Positions 1 through 12,702 of a stretch of DNA of 64,000 nt are shown here, in pieces. Source of the stretch: Neelides folsomi (taxonomy: Eukaryota; Arthropoda; Collembola; Neelipleona; Neelidae); contig JAQGBZ010000294.1 of assembly GCA_034687125.1 (NCBI GenBank), positions 1-64,000 on the forward strand, read 5' to 3'. The position numbers were made by a program, and so were the translations under genes. Every line of letters starts with the position of its first letter. The first letter of the stretch is position 1. Below the pieces are notes generated by a model. That model saw only the letters and a program-made list of their open reading frames with translations. It did not search any database and was not told the DNA's origin.

Positions 1-1002
1 AAATAAAATATATGATATAACCAACTTTAACTTTTTAACTATAATTTTCCACCTCTAATTAATATCGGATTTGTGATCTCCACTATCGATTTAGTAGTAA
101 ATGATATCCTAATTATCAATTTCTCGATCCGCCCGTCATCTAGACTTATTCCGTTTCGATCAATTAAAATGTTATGTATAACTACTATTTTACCAAAGAT
201 GTTCTACGGTATTGAAGTTTGGGAATCAGCTGATAAAAAGTACCTTAAGTCGGTTACAAATTGTTTGAAATCTACAGCACGCCTATTGTTAAGCAAAAAT
301 AAGTTTGAAACAATCTCATTTGAAATTAAACATTCTTTGGTGTGGCAAGATGCTCGTATCCTCTTTAGAATATTCTTGATAGTAAATGGCGCCTGTTGTA
401 CCGTATCTATTTGAGTATTATAATACAAAGCTCTCATTATAATTTGCAAATCCCTCTCTCTCTCTAAAGGAATTGGTGAAGATTACGCCCATTAAATAAA
501 ATATCTTATAAATAGAGTAATAATCTTTATCGATTCTTGAAAATCTTTCATTTAATAACAAAGAATTGTTAGATTGAATTAATTATTGTTAAATTAAATT
601 GTTTATAATGTAAAATTAAATGTTTTGAGAAAAATGCAAAAGTAACGTTTTTTTTATAAAAGCCGCTTGATTCCCCAAAGACCAATAATAAGCCGGGGAT
701 AAATACAGGAACACTTTGAAGAAGATTCTTCTGGAAAGAATGGTCAGAACCAAAAGCATGCACAAAAACGTGCATCAAATTTTTCTCATTACACCAAAGG
801 CCTTCGTGAATTCTAAAATAGCTGAAGGCTTATAAAGTTTCTTTCATTTTGCCCCTTTGTTACGCGACTAAAAATACAATCACGTTTCTGACCCTCCCTC
901 TTTCATTCCATCCCATGCTTTTCTCATCTCACTTCTTTCATTCACTCGACCGCTCGTTTTGTTCGTCTTTTTGACCGGAAATAATTTCACGATTTCGTCA
1001 AA
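1..1002. other. 5' flank of CCT3; AT-rich, no intact gene
   Basis: Apart from the possible retrotransposon fragment and a (CT)n run at about 453-465, I see no gene. The last 130 bases before the CCT3 start codon are pyrimidine-rich (repeated cattc/ctttc), as expected of a short 5'UTR/promoter. No convincing TATA box is placed. A - strand open stretch at 569-778 has no recognisable family. Confidence 0.5.
170..414 (+). pseudogene. Possible non-LTR retrotransposon reverse-transcriptase C-terminal fragment
   Basis: A short open stretch encodes ILPKMFYGIEVWES followed by KYLKSVTNCLKS. This resembles the segment after the polymerase domain of LINE-type reverse transcriptases, where a motif of the type 'lLYGsEVW' precedes lysine/leucine-rich helices. 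Only about 80 residues are alignable by eye. No YxDD box or endonuclease is seen in the preceding 170 bases, so this would be a truncated relic cut by the window edge or by decay. It sits about 600 bp upstream of CCT3. The assignment rests on one motif and could be chance. Confidence 0.3.
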
Positions 1003-3370
1003 ATGTTTGGAGGACAAGGGCCAATAATTGTTTTGAGTAAGTTCAATTAATATTTTACAACTTTGGGAATATTTAATTACCAATTATTCCTTGTTTAGAT
1101 CAAAACATCAAGCGTGAGTCGGGACGGAAGGTACAGCTGGAAAACATCAATGCCGGCAAAGTGAGTTCTCAAAATGCTTCTAATTCCAAAAATCCAAAAT
1201 GCTTAAATTAAACTTACTTATTTAAGCTTGCTTTTAACAATTCTTACGCTTAATCACTTTAAAAATTGTCAATGCTCTGCCAAACGAATTTATTATTTAA
1301 CTGAATAATTAACTATGTTTAAATTATAGATCAAGTTATAATTTGAATATGAAATGAAAAGTTACCATAACTTAAATGTAATTTAGACCATTGCCGACTT
1401 TATCCGGACATGTCTTGGTCCTCGTGCGATGTTGAAGATGCTGATGGACCCAATGGGTGGAATTTGCACAACCAATGATGGCAATGCAATTCTTAGAGAA
1501 ATCACCGTCCAACACCCAGCAGCCAAATCTTTGATTGAAATTGCTAGAACTCAAGATGAAGAAGTGAGGGACAATTTAATCCTAAATTAATTAATTTACA
1601 ATAATCGAATTAAAATTATTTTTAACAAAAAGTGTTAAATGTGAGTTGTAATTTATAATGGTTGGAAATATTAGGTCGGAGATGGAACAACATCAGTGAT
1701 CATTTTAGCTGGAGATTTCTTGGCCGCTGCTGAGCAGTTCCTCGAACAGCAAATGCATCCCACTGTCATCATCCGTGCTTACCGACAAGCCCTCGAAGAC
1801 ATGGTCAACGTACTTCAGGAAAAGATAGCTCTGCCGATCGACTTGACCAAAAAGGAGGAATGTCGTGGAGTGATCAAAGCTTGCATCGGAACTAAATTCG
1901 TCGCTAAGTGGGGAGATCTGGCAGTGAATATTGCCGAAGAGGCTGTGGATTGCGTATTTCTTGAGGAGAATGGCCGGAAGGAGATTGACATCAAGAGATA
2001 TGCGAAGGTGGAGAAAATCCCCGGAGGAAACATTGAAGATTCGTACGTTCTCAAAGGGATTATGCTAAACAAGGATGTGACCCACGCGTCAATGAGGAGA
2101 CGAATTGAAAATCCGAGGATTATACTTCTCGATTGTGGGCTTGAGTACAAGAAGGGAGAGAGCATGACGAACGTGGAAATCATGAATGATATGGATTTCA
2201 CAAAGATGTTGGAACTTGAGGAAGAAAGCGTCAAGAAAATGTGTGAGGACATTATCCGTCTTAAGCCTGATCTCATTTTTACCGAAAAGGGAGTTTCAGA
2301 TCTGGCCCAACATTATTTTGTCAAGGTATGAAATACTTTTAGTTAATTAAATATTGAATTATAACTATTAAATTAATACGAATAGTTATTCAATATTACT
2401 TAATTATTGATTATGATGTTTACAACTCTCTCTTTACGAACACAATATGAGCTCATTCTTCAACCGTCTGATGAATTTAAAACAAATATTAAATTTTACA
2501 TTTTAAGGCCAATTTAATGATTCGAATTTTAAATCTTATTAGGCTGGAATTACTGCTATTCGTCGAGTTAAGAAAACTGATAACAATCGGATTTCAAGAG
2601 CTACAGGAGCAGTCATCGTGAGCAGAGCTGATGAACTCAAAGAAGAAGATGTTGGAACCAAGTGTGGATTATTCGAAGTTAGGAAAATCGGTGAAGAATA
2701 TTTTTGCTTCATTACCGATTGTGCTGATCCAAAAGCTTGCACGATTATTCTTCGAGGAGGATCGAAAGATATTCTCAAAGAGGTTTGAATTTAATTTATG
2801 ATTAAATCATAATACAATATTTTGTTATATCACATGCACATATCCTGTGTTTATTTAAATATGTTTAAATATGGATTTTCATATTTCTAGGTTGAGCGAA
2901 ACTTGCAAGATGCTATGAACGTGGCCCGAAATATTTATTTGGAGCCGAAAGTCGTTCCCGGTGGCGGAGCTGTTGAAATGGCGCTTTCATACCTTTTGAC
3001 CGAGAAATCCAAGGGAATCATGGGCGTTGAACAATTCCCATACAGGGCCTTGGTCCAAGCTCTTGAAATCATCCCGAGAACTTTGGCTCAAAACTGTGGA
3101 GCGAATGTCATTCGAACATTGACGAATCTCAGGGCCAAACACGCTGCTGGGGAAACCACTTTTGGGATCAATGGGGAAACTGGAGCCGTTGTGGACATGA
3201 AGGATATCAAAATCTGGGAACCTTTGTCAGTTAAATTGCAAACTTACAAAACCGCAGTGGAAACCGCGATCCTCCTCTTGAGAATTGACGACATTGTGTC
3301 TGGGTCAAAGAAGAAGAATGAAGACGGCGGCGGACAAGGAGGTTTAACTGAAGAATCCATGAAAGAATAA
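1003..3370 (+). CDS. CCT3: T-complex protein 1 subunit gamma (CCT3, chaperonin TRiC/CCT)
   Basis: This is the gamma subunit of the eukaryotic cytosolic chaperonin, an ATP-driven double ring that folds actin, tubulin and WD40 proteins. Coding exons are 1003-1036, 1099-1160, 1387-1563, 1675-2325, 2543-2782 and 2891-3370. All have GT-AG borders and consistent phase, giving about 547 aa (human CCT3 is 545). Visible landmarks are an N-terminal equatorial segment with LGPRAMLKMLMDPMGG and TNDGNAIL, the ATP-binding GDGTTS at residues 93-98, an apical/intermediate region with RKEIDIKRYAKVEKIPGG, GGGA at 412-415, and the equatorial end WEPLSVKLQTYKTAVETA then RIDDIVSG. The start is supported by an in-frame TAA at 982-984 and a CAAAATG context. 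The C-terminus ends ESMKE. No defect is seen. Introns are short (62-226 bp). An AATAAA at 3620-3625 is a possible polyadenylation signal. Confidence 0.97.
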
Positions 3371-4395
3371 TTAACCAATTTCCCTTACTTGCTTTTGTAC
3401 TTGTTATTTGTTATTCTTTATGATCACCTTTTCTCGTGTTATTAATTGTCAAAATTAGGTCTCTATTTAAAAAAAAGACTATTAATCATTTAATCTTAAT
3501 TAAGGATGTTTTCTTCGTTTTTGGATAAAACATTTAACAATATTAACGATAAGTTACCAAAATTGTTAAAAAATTAAATTTTCTATGCAATTGTGGTATT
3601 ATTATCTAGTGTTGATTCTAATAAAACTCAAACATTTAAATTGATCAATTTTTATAATTCATATGTTTATGGCATAATTAATCATAATTCAGATCGTTTT
3701 CATTTTCAATTAAGATTAATTATCATAAGTTTATCAATGCAAAAAATTCTAAAGCGGTATAATTTACAATTTTTAATCAGCGAGTTCGAACGAGGTTGAA
3801 GCGAAGTCGATCCAATTTTACGTTAATTAAATTTATGATATTAATTTATTTAATAACAATCGTCTTTTTTATATTATATTGCCTTAAATTTAATTAATAG
3901 CATACATTTTACAGCTTAACACGTATTACAATTTTAAACTGAATATTTACATATTTTTATGTAAAAGCTTTCCATACCGTGTAATATTAAAAAGTGACAA
4001 GAAAAATGACTGAATGTTTAACACTGATCTTTTATACCAATTAACAATTAGCATCAAATTTATATCAGTACAATACAAATACAAAAATTACCAATAAAAA
4101 TTTAACAAAGAAATTGTTTACAAAACTGCGACCTTACACCACAACAAACGATCGAATAACAATTATAAATAATATTCTGTATTATCCTAATTACTAATTA
4201 TCCATTAACAAAAGTTCTTAATAATATTACTACAATGTACAACAATAGTAAAATAGCTAATAAATTACTAAATTCTTAATTAAATGTTTAACAATGATAT
4301 TAAATAGTATAATATTGCGATTCGGAAGTTCGTATTTTAACTGTGCTTTTAATTGCGAAGTAGAAAAGATAAAGTTTATTAATAAATAGTTAATG
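3371..4395. other. Tail-to-tail intergenic region between CCT3 and DCAF12
   Basis: About 1 kb of very AT-rich DNA lies between two convergent stop codons. It should contain both 3'UTRs. I see a candidate AATAAA for CCT3 at 3620-3625, and a - strand AATAAA (reverse complement of 4375-4380) only 15-20 bases past the DCAF12 stop. Nothing else is supportable. Confidence 0.5.
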
Positions 4396-6738
4396 TCAGT
4401 GCCATAATCCAATATAATTTCCACAGAGGGTAATTGGAAGTGGCCCACCAGCTGCAAAAAGTCTTGTTCCAGACATGTCAATGCAATGTGTGTAGATTGC
4501 CGGAGTGTATTTTTGCCTGTTAAAAAAATTAAAATACAATCAATTAAAAATGTATTAAAATTAATAAAGTATACTAGTAGTTGTATTGGACTATTTAAAT
4601 TGTAGTAATTGATAATATTTAATAAAAGGTAAATTAAAGAGTTATAATAATTACCGAAAAACATCAACCAATATTTCTTCATCTGGATAAGTCCAACCAG
4701 CCGAAGATTTAAGTGTAGCTGACCGAGCAGAATTGACATTTGACTCAAGATATTTTCCAGCTCTCAGATCATAAAACATAATTGTTCCTTGACCTGTTCC
4801 AATGGACAATAAAGAAGAGAAGAATCCCGTCGATCGAATTCCAAATCCTGAATATTTTGAAGGGATCTTCTTTACACATTGAATGGTCCTTGCATCAAGC
4901 AGTGTCGTATGGGATTTGCTTCCAACGGCATACAACCCATAATCTTCATGACACGAAACGCAAACATTTTCCAAACAAAATGGCAATTTCTTAGAGAATT
5001 TCTATAATGAATTATAATCATAAAATTGTTTTTATATTTTAAGTTATTAAATAATTAAGCAATATACAATGGATTGATCTACCAATAAAATTAATCAATG
5101 AGAAAAATATGTAAAATTGAAATAAAATAAAATGACTTTTAATAAAATATGGTTTTGTAAGATTTTTACCTGAACAAATCGATCAGCAGCCCAAACATGA
5201 ATGTATCCGTTTAAAGAAACACATACAATTTCCTCCAGTCTTCTGTTGAACACAAGATCTCGTACCTTTTGAGCACTTTTACATTGTTTCACTGCTACGG
5301 CATTGATGTACGAATGAGAAGGAACGTGGTCAAGCGACAAGTAAGAATGGAGGCTCGATCCTTTTGTATTTTCTTCTTGGGGAAGCTCCGGAATCTTCCA
5401 CAATGCCAAGGTCGTGTCTCTCGATCCAGATACAACAAATTGGTCGTCGAGCCAAGTTGTTGCAAAAACCCAGTCTTGGTGCGCCAACTTAAATTGAAAT
5501 CATTTTTCATTAACGCATTGAACAACTTAAATAGATTTATAATTTAATATTTAAAAAAAACTAAAATGCCAAATGAAAATATTTATACTGATATAAATAA
5601 AAACATTAATTTAAATAGATTTTAGGTTTGGATTTCGGAAGGAAGAAATGGGTACTTAAAAGATTTAAGCTGTTATTATTCATTTAAATTAATTTACCTC
5701 TCCAACACAAACAGGGTCAAGGGTTGGGAGTTTGTAAATTGCAAGATCATTCGGATTTCGTCCTCCAGTTGCCAACATCGTACTTGATGGGTTTAATTGA
5801 AGAGCGTGAATTCCACATTGTTGATCAGGAGGAAAACTCCGGGATGAAGGAGAAAGAGATGGAATTTGGGTCAAATGTTTAGTTTGAACATCAAGCACCA
5901 TCAACTAATAAAAGAAAAATATTTATTTAAAATAATTTTTTACTCTTAGAATAAGTAAGTAGTTATATTTACATTTTACTATAAATGTATTATTAAATGT
6001 AAGATTTAATTTATTTACAGTTTGTAGAAAGTCATTGTAAATATTGTAAACATAAATAAATATGAAAATTGTTAAAATAAATTTTAGTTTGGATTTAATG
6101 GTTCGTGTTGGTGTGAAATAATAAATAATCAAATACATTACCTTATTGCACTTTGTTCCAAAAATGACTTGTTTGTCAGATAGCCATTTAGAGCAAAAAA
6201 CCTTATTGAGATTTTCCACTTTAATCGGTTTCTCTTGAAGGATTCCATTAGTGAGAAGATGTTTGATCGGATAATCGGGCTCTGTTTGGAAACACGGGAC
6301 ATTGGCAATTCGGGGTTGGACATTTAGCGGAAGTCGACTGTTCCCAATTTGTCTCTCGTTAAGAAAATCCACCACGTTGAATGAAACATTTTGAAATGAA
6401 AACGGGTTGACGAAGGAGTCTTCCTCTGAGTCGCTTTCTTCTTCGTCTGACACAGTGTTGTTGTTTTGTGAATGGTCCGCTTCGCTGTCGTTCTCATTGT
6501 AGCAGAAGAACTCTTCGTATTTATTTGACCCTTCTGCAAATTGACGTGAGGAGTATAACCTTTGGTCACCGTAGCTCATCTGCACTCGGAGTCTCTTAAG
6601 AAGTTTCTTGCTGTGTCGGAGAGACGACTTGGTGGACATTCCATTGTAAATGGGCTTCTTTTGGACTCCAGCAATTATTGAATCTTGGTTACATCTATTT
6701 TGTGAATTCCGAGACCCGTGATTTCGATTAGCCTCCAT
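4396..6738 (-). CDS. DCAF12: DDB1- and CUL4-associated factor 12 (DCAF12), WD40 substrate receptor
   Basis: DCAF12 is a WD40 beta-propeller that brings substrates to the CUL4-DDB1 E3 ubiquitin ligase. In vertebrates it reads C-terminal acidic (di-Glu) degrons. Exons in transcript order are 6738-6142, 5904-5698, 5487-5170, 5001-4655 and 4516-4396, with GT-AG borders and matching phases, giving about 529 aa. Family landmarks are [23 protein letters not shown], cut here by the first intron, [37 protein letters not shown] with [29 protein letters not shown], and the end AAGGPLP...GNYIGLWH. The ATG is immediately preceded in frame by TAA. The protein is longer than human DCAF12 (453 aa). The extra part is an N-terminal basic stretch ([10 protein letters not shown]) followed by an acidic, serine-rich segment ([11 protein letters not shown]) at roughly residues 75-110. 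It is convergent with CCT3 and divergent from CDK7. Confidence 0.95.
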
Positions 6739-7498
6739 TTAACAAATTCTGTAAACATTTAAAAAGTTTTATAATCAAATTGTTCAAGCAATCCAGTAAA
6801 TTACTCCAAGTAATCAAGTTCAAACCCAGTATATTGAGTTCAAACAAGGTCACAACTTAAAACTTAAAAACTCTAAATAATCATAAATTCATAATAATAG
6901 CGAAAACGAAACTCATTTTCATTTTCAGTTAAATATTTAAATTTTCTCTTTTGGCCATTTGAATTTTATTAATAATTTTAATAAAATGAACTCACACAAG
7001 TTTAAACTATCATTTCCATTGAAGTTTATTAATGGAAAAATTCTCCAATATTATTAATTTTACAAAAAATTAAACTTTGGGCTTTAATTCGATTTGACAC
7101 TTTGCACAACACAAGGGAGAAAAAGAATAACAATGAAATCGAAATTTTATAGTAAGGAATTTTACCGTTTGACAGCAAACATCTGATCGGGTTGGCTCTA
7201 AATTTGAAATCCTGTCGCAACTCATAATTTTTAGACGGGAAAATTTTTGCCGAAACACAAAGCAAGAGTGCAAGGGTTTCTTAAATTCTTTAATTAAACA
7301 TTTAAGATAGTTTACTATGATTTATTAAGAAAATTAGTAATTTATTTAGATCTAACTGAGATCGTTTCATATTATTAATAAATTGAGCCAAGACTGACTC
7401 GTATTATATAAAATTGCATCCAATAATAATAAGCCAGAGTAGGCATTATTAATTCCTCATCTGGCAGAAGAATCTCTCATTAATTGTGATTAAGAAAA
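6739..7498. promoter_or_regulatory. Candidate bidirectional promoter between DCAF12 and CDK7
   Basis: Two start codons face away from each other with 760 bp between them, so both core promoters and 5'UTRs must lie here unless there are distant non-coding first exons. The DNA is AT-rich with a somewhat GC-richer patch at about 7080-7270. That patch also gives a short - strand open frame with no recognised family. No canonical TATA box can be assigned with confidence. The call rests on gene geometry only. Confidence 0.45.
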
Positions 7499-10433
7499 AT
7501 GAATTCTAAGAAGTTTGAGAGATATGAAAAGATTGCCTTTCTTGGTGAAGGACAGGTGAGATATATTATAAAAAGCTTTACTTTTTCAACGGATATTATT
7601 TCTACCTATTAAAAATTATAAATTGCTTTTTATTTATTATATTTTTTATTCACAGTTTGCGACGGTATTCAAAGCAAGGGATTTAGTGAAAGATAAAATT
7701 GTGGCCGTCAAAAAGGTACAAATAAATCTAATTTACTAATTGTTATTATTAACATGCCCTAATCTTTAATATGCTTCAGATTTAATAAGAATTTAAAAAA
7801 ATTATCCGTATTATAAAAATTATAATAAACATGAATATAATGAATCGGAAATTTTATTTGCCAAAGTTTAAAACAAATCTCTAGAATATAATATTTTATA
7901 CCACATATAGAGTAATCTATCTAATATAATAGCATTTAAAAGATAATTTCAAGTTTGACATACTATAACAAACTTTTATGTACAGGTACATCTAAACAAA
8001 ATTCATGTTCCATTTTCTTTTCAATCCTCAGTGTAAGAATATAAAATATAAATTATGAAAAATTTTAAAACATAAAAATCCACTGATAGTTTTAATTTTA
8101 ATAAAAATTTAAGTTTTATGTTATAAATAAATATTAGTTTAATAAAAGCACGCTTTTATATATAAGCTATTATAATCCTTCTACAGGGTACAAATATTCG
8201 CTATTCACTCTTGTTGCGAATATTTTAAAATGTTGATAAATTGATATTGAAATGAATACAAATGAATGTTAAAATTTTAATAAAACTTTTAATAAAATGA
8301 TTTATTTCTAATCAAACTCTTTTAATAACGAAATGATTTTTTCAGATCAAACTCGGCTCAAAAGCTGAAAGTTCGGATGGTGCGAATCGAACAGCTTTGC
8401 GAGAAATCAAATTACAACAAGAACTTCACCATCACCCGAACATTTTAGGTCTTTTAGACGTTTATGGCCACAAGCACACAACGCTTTCACTTGTTTTCGA
8501 CTTTATGGAAACGGATCTCGAGATGATCATTAAAGATACGAATATCGTATTAACAACAGGGAATATCAAAGCCTATACAATCATGACTCTAGAAGGGCTC
8601 AGATTCATCCATGCTCATTTTATTCTACATCGGGTAATTTGTTTAATTTAAATGAACATCTTCCAAACTCCATAATCCTCCGAATGGTAAATTCAACGAT
8701 TTCAACTTCCAAAATAATTGACATAAAAGGAAGATAATGGATTTGTTTGGTTGTATCAGGACTTGAAGCCTAACAATCTATTGATTGATTCAAATGGAGT
8801 TCTCAAGCTTGGCGATTTCGGTCTTGCCAAGTATTTCGGATCTCCCAATCGAATCTACACGCATCAAGTTGTGACTCGATGGTATAGGTAAAGTGAAATA
8901 ATGTTTCTTCCCCATCCCGCCCACCCTATTTTGTCACAGTCGCTGGGCCGGTTGAGAGTTTATTAACTTGAGTGAGTATTTATGTTACGTTGGTCTCAAG
9001 TTCTTTTTTTTCTCCATTGGTCGGGATTAAAGAGGAGAGACAAGACAAAGTAGTTGGGAGGGTAAAGGGCTTCCGCCCTAATCTACTTCGTCTTTCCTCA
9101 GCCTCAGTTTATTTATTTCCACTTGAGTAATTCTGATTGATTGATACTGGATGTGTTACTTAAGAGTGCCAGATCTCCTTTTCAGTCTCAGTGCCCGTTT
9201 CACTCTGATTTACCGTGTGTTCGATCCCTGGAAATCATGGAGGGAATACATAATCTCATTCTCCTATTTCTCTTATTCTCACTTCCCTTACTGCTAATGG
9301 CATTTATTATTTCAACCGTTATAATTGAAATGCAATTAAACTTTCAACACGCACTCTTTTTTCTACAACTGACTGTTGAGAAGCTTCAGCTGTCTATTTG
9401 AGCAAATTTTTCACTTTTGTATTTTTTATAAGATTCTTTCAATACCATATATAAATTATATAGAGATATTGCCAAAAAATATTCAGAAATGATTAAACAT
9501 TTTTGCCACTGTTTATTAAAAAATAATTCTAAAAAATATTCATTTTGATTTTATTATTTAGTTTACCATTTGACTGTTTTTCTGGCATTACCGCCACGAT
9601 AAATAATTGTTAAGAAAAACACGTTTTGAGCAAATTCATAAATAATATTGTGTTTATTTTAACACATTATGTTTATATGTTAAAAACTGCTTTTAAACAT
9701 ATTTAATGGTTATAATATAATAACATTAAATGGAACAAATGATATGATTTAATGGAATGTATAGGATTGTTTTTCTTTTAGAGCTCCGGAGCTCCTCTTT
9801 GGTGCTCGTCACTACGGTGAAGGGGTAGATATATGGGCAGTCGGATGCATCATGGCAGAATTATTGCTCAGAGTTCCGTTCTTCCCTGGCGACTCGGATT
9901 TAGGTCAGCTTTCAAAGATTTTTGAAGTCCTCGGGACTCCCAACGAGACTAATTGGGCAGATCACAAGTCCCTTCCGGACTACTGCGAATTCAAGCCCTG
10001 TCCACCCTTGACTTTCCGTGACATCTTCACCGCCGGGTCCGAGGATTTAATTGATGTTCTCGTCAAAATGCTCAAACTTGACCCAAATGAAAGGTGTAGT
10101 GCGGACGAAGCCCTTCAGATGCCTTATTTCAGGTGATTTTTCTCATTCTTTGTTAAAGTACATTAAACACTAGTGATAGTATTATTACAGTCGTTTGTTA
10201 AAGAATACTCCAATATATTTAATTGTGATGTTATATTGTAGTAAACAAAAATTTGAGTTCATTCTTTTTCACATTGTATTGTATAAAATAGAAATCGACC
10301 TGGTCCGACTCCTGGCCCGTTGCTTCCCGTTCCTTCCTCCGTAATTCGTGAGCCTGAAAAGAAGCCAAGCTTAAAAAGACAACTTTTGGATGCTACTGAT
10401 ACGTCTGGACTTGTCAAGAGACTTGTCTTTTAA
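7499..10433 (+). CDS. CDK7: Cyclin-dependent kinase 7 (CDK7), CAK/TFIIH kinase
   Basis: CDK7 is the catalytic subunit of the CDK-activating kinase (with cyclin H and MAT1). It phosphorylates the T-loops of other CDKs and, within TFIIH, the RNA polymerase II C-terminal domain in the nucleus. Exons are 7499-7555, 7656-7715, 8346-8633, 8760-8887, 9782-10132 and 10292-10433, all GT-AG with matching phases, giving 341 aa (human 346). Visible residues are the Gly-loop [12 protein letters not shown], catalytic Lys38 in VAVKK, the NRTALRE helix in place of PSTAIRE, HRDLKPNN with catalytic Asp136, DFG at 154-156, and the T-loop [17 protein letters not shown] with Ser163 and Thr169. Those two equal human Ser164 and Thr170. 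[22 protein letters not shown] and NRPGPTPG follow. The start is fixed by an in-frame TGA at 7487-7489. The C-terminal basic tail is short and ends KRLVF. Confidence 0.97.
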
Positions 10434-12700
10434 ATCCCATTCTAAACTCTCACGAACTTCATGTTCAACTATTGGTAAGAATTGAGAATTTTCACTTTTA
10501 TATAGAATTTAAAATACTATTTATTTACGATTAGAAAGATATTGGGCTTAAAAATGGTATTGTTAATTGTCAGATAATGTGGTGTAACCTGCTATGATGG
10601 TTTCAACTCTTTCTGTATTGATTCATCGCGTGATATCGAATTCAGCTAGTTTTGTATTTATCAAAAAATATGATATTAAACGATACAGTATACTATACTG
10701 ATTTGATATTTTGATATTATTAAGCATTTAAAAATATTTCTCATAAATACAACAGTCATATAATCTTATCATTATAAACAATTACGTAATGAATCATTGG
10801 CTTTTTTCTCTTTATCTTTTCTCTCTTTTAAAGGGTATTTTTTTTATTTCTTTTAATGTTTAAAATAAAGATTTGCATAAAAATTGGGAGTGGGGAAGCG
10901 AGTTGATTGAAATTAAGATGCCCTGAATGGAATGGTGAATTTTTTTCTTGGAATGGAAAGGGGCCATAATTGAATCTGATTCTCTATCAAGCTGATTCAA
11001 ATGCCTGTCATTGCCACTTTATTCAGAAAAGGTCCCCCGAGGAATTGGCGTATTATTGAGCTTATGTTATTACAACTCTGAATCAGTTTGGAGAAATTTG
11101 GAGCGAAGACGTTAAATGATCGCTCTCCTTCCTCCCTCATTCACCCAAAGTTTCACAAGACGAGAAGGGAATTGTGCGAAGGAATTGCCACCTATTACTT
11201 TCATTGTTACTGTTATTACTTACTTTGAATTACGTCAACTTGCTTTTCCCTTTCACCCGATTGTGTCAGATTACACGTATAACGTGTCAAAAGTCGCTCA
11301 TTATTGGGGACAAGGAAAGTAAAGTAAGTCTGAGTAGAAGTCTTCCCAATTGAGGATGTATGTACCATTCACATGCTTTTTCCACCACTTTCGTTAAAAA
11401 CTTTTCTTCTTCTTCATAGCTATTTTCTTCTATTTTCTTCTTGGCTATTTTCTTCTTCTTTTGGGCATTTTCTTCTTCTTTTGGGTATTTCCTTCTTCTT
11501 TAGGTATTTTCTTCTTGGTAGTTGAAAGCTCCTTTTCTTAAAAGAGATCAGAAAGTTTCCCCAACTTGATGGGAAAAACATAGAGATGCACAATGTGTGA
11601 GGAGTAGAGTCTAATGGCCATATAAGTTAAGTAAAAAGTGAGTAGAGTAGTTATAGAGCTTGTTAGATATGGGCCACTTAAGAATTGATATTATCCATTT
11701 CTTTATTGTTGAAATGTATAGCTCTCTCATCGATCAGATTTTTCTCTCTTTTAACTCTTCTAGAATGGAATCAGAATGGAGAAGAAGAATTGTTGAAATT
11801 GGGTCTTTGGAAGGAATTTCTTATCTCTTTTATTCTCCTTGTTCAATTACAGTTTTAGCATTGAAAAGTGGAAGGGAGGATGTATGGATTGAGTAGCGAA
11901 ATACAATTGAGTTTCGATGTCTTTCAAATAAATGCACTCCAATTCGGTCCGATGAAGTGAGCGGATGTGTCGGATTGGGAAGTTTTTAAGCGATTCCTTT
12001 CGCTCAGCCTTTAACTCAAGATTTGTCTTTCATGGATGGGAAAAGAAGGTAAACGGGTTGTAAAGAATTCTGACTTTTATTCCATTAATAGGGAGAAAGC
12101 CAATTATAAAAAATAAACTAATGGTGGTTAATGAAGTTGGAATTTTTGTTATTTAATAATTAAAGTTTATCCAGAACATGTGTTATCAGATGAGTCTTAT
12201 GAGTATGAGATGTGTGTAATTGATGTGTGTTGTTTGAAGACAAGATAATTCAAATGTTGGGTTTAAAATGATGTATGGGATGGAGTTTGAACTCCTCACA
12301 TTCTCCGCCCACTTTGTTTAATGAACCTTAAGCAAATTGCTTTTGTTTGATCCAACTTTCCTCCCCTGGTTAATGTTTGAATACGACGTTGACGTGGAGG
12401 AGGTTGGTGCATGAAGTGTAATAAATTGAGATTGATATCCAGTTTCCCTCCAAGGAAGGAAACTCGATCCCTTCATCCGCTCTCCCTTCAATACATTCAC
12501 TTAAATGAAATTAACAATTTGCGCTCATCAATTCACTGCTTAATCCCTTCAGGCTCTTTTGCTTTTTCAACCTTTCGAGCTTTTATTTTAATTATGTTTT
12601 GTAATTTACCTGTAAAAGACCAATTGTACATTATGTAAAATGTAAATGCATAATTAGATGCTTTTCAAGCGAAACATTCTGTTTTTAATACTAGCACATT
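10434..12700. other. CDK7 3' flank and intergenic DNA, no gene supported
   Basis: The CDK7 3'UTR begins here. A possible AATAAA lies at 10864-10869. A 15-bp odd palindrome (CAGTATA-C-TATACTG) is at about 10686-10700. Several open frames of 60-80 codons exist, but none shows a recognisable domain, splice context or codon pattern that stands out. Confidence 0.45.
11402..11520. repeat. Imperfect tandem repeat, TTTTCTTCTTCTT-GGGTA-type unit
   Basis: About five to six degenerate copies of a roughly 20-base pyrimidine-rich unit (a TTCTTCTTCTT run followed by a GGGCATTT or GGGTATTT-like spacer) lie end to end. This is a simple minisatellite with no coding signal. Confidence 0.7.
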
Positions 12701-12702
12701 TA

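Noticed and set aside
569-778. Short - strand open frame (MMHVFVHAFGSDHSF...) upstream of CCT3
   Set aside because: Looks somewhat protein-like, but only about 45 residues are non-repetitive and I cannot assign a family or splice sites.
1815-2276. 153-codon - strand open frame opposite CCT3 exon 4
   Set aside because: It is the antisense shadow of a long, well-supported coding exon.
9205-9235. GTTCGATCCC resembling a tRNA T-loop, inside CDK7 intron 4
   Set aside because: The stem does not pair and no cloverleaf can be drawn.
9141-9401. Open frame inside CDK7 intron 4
   Set aside because: Lies wholly within an intron whose flanking exons join in perfect phase. No homology seen.
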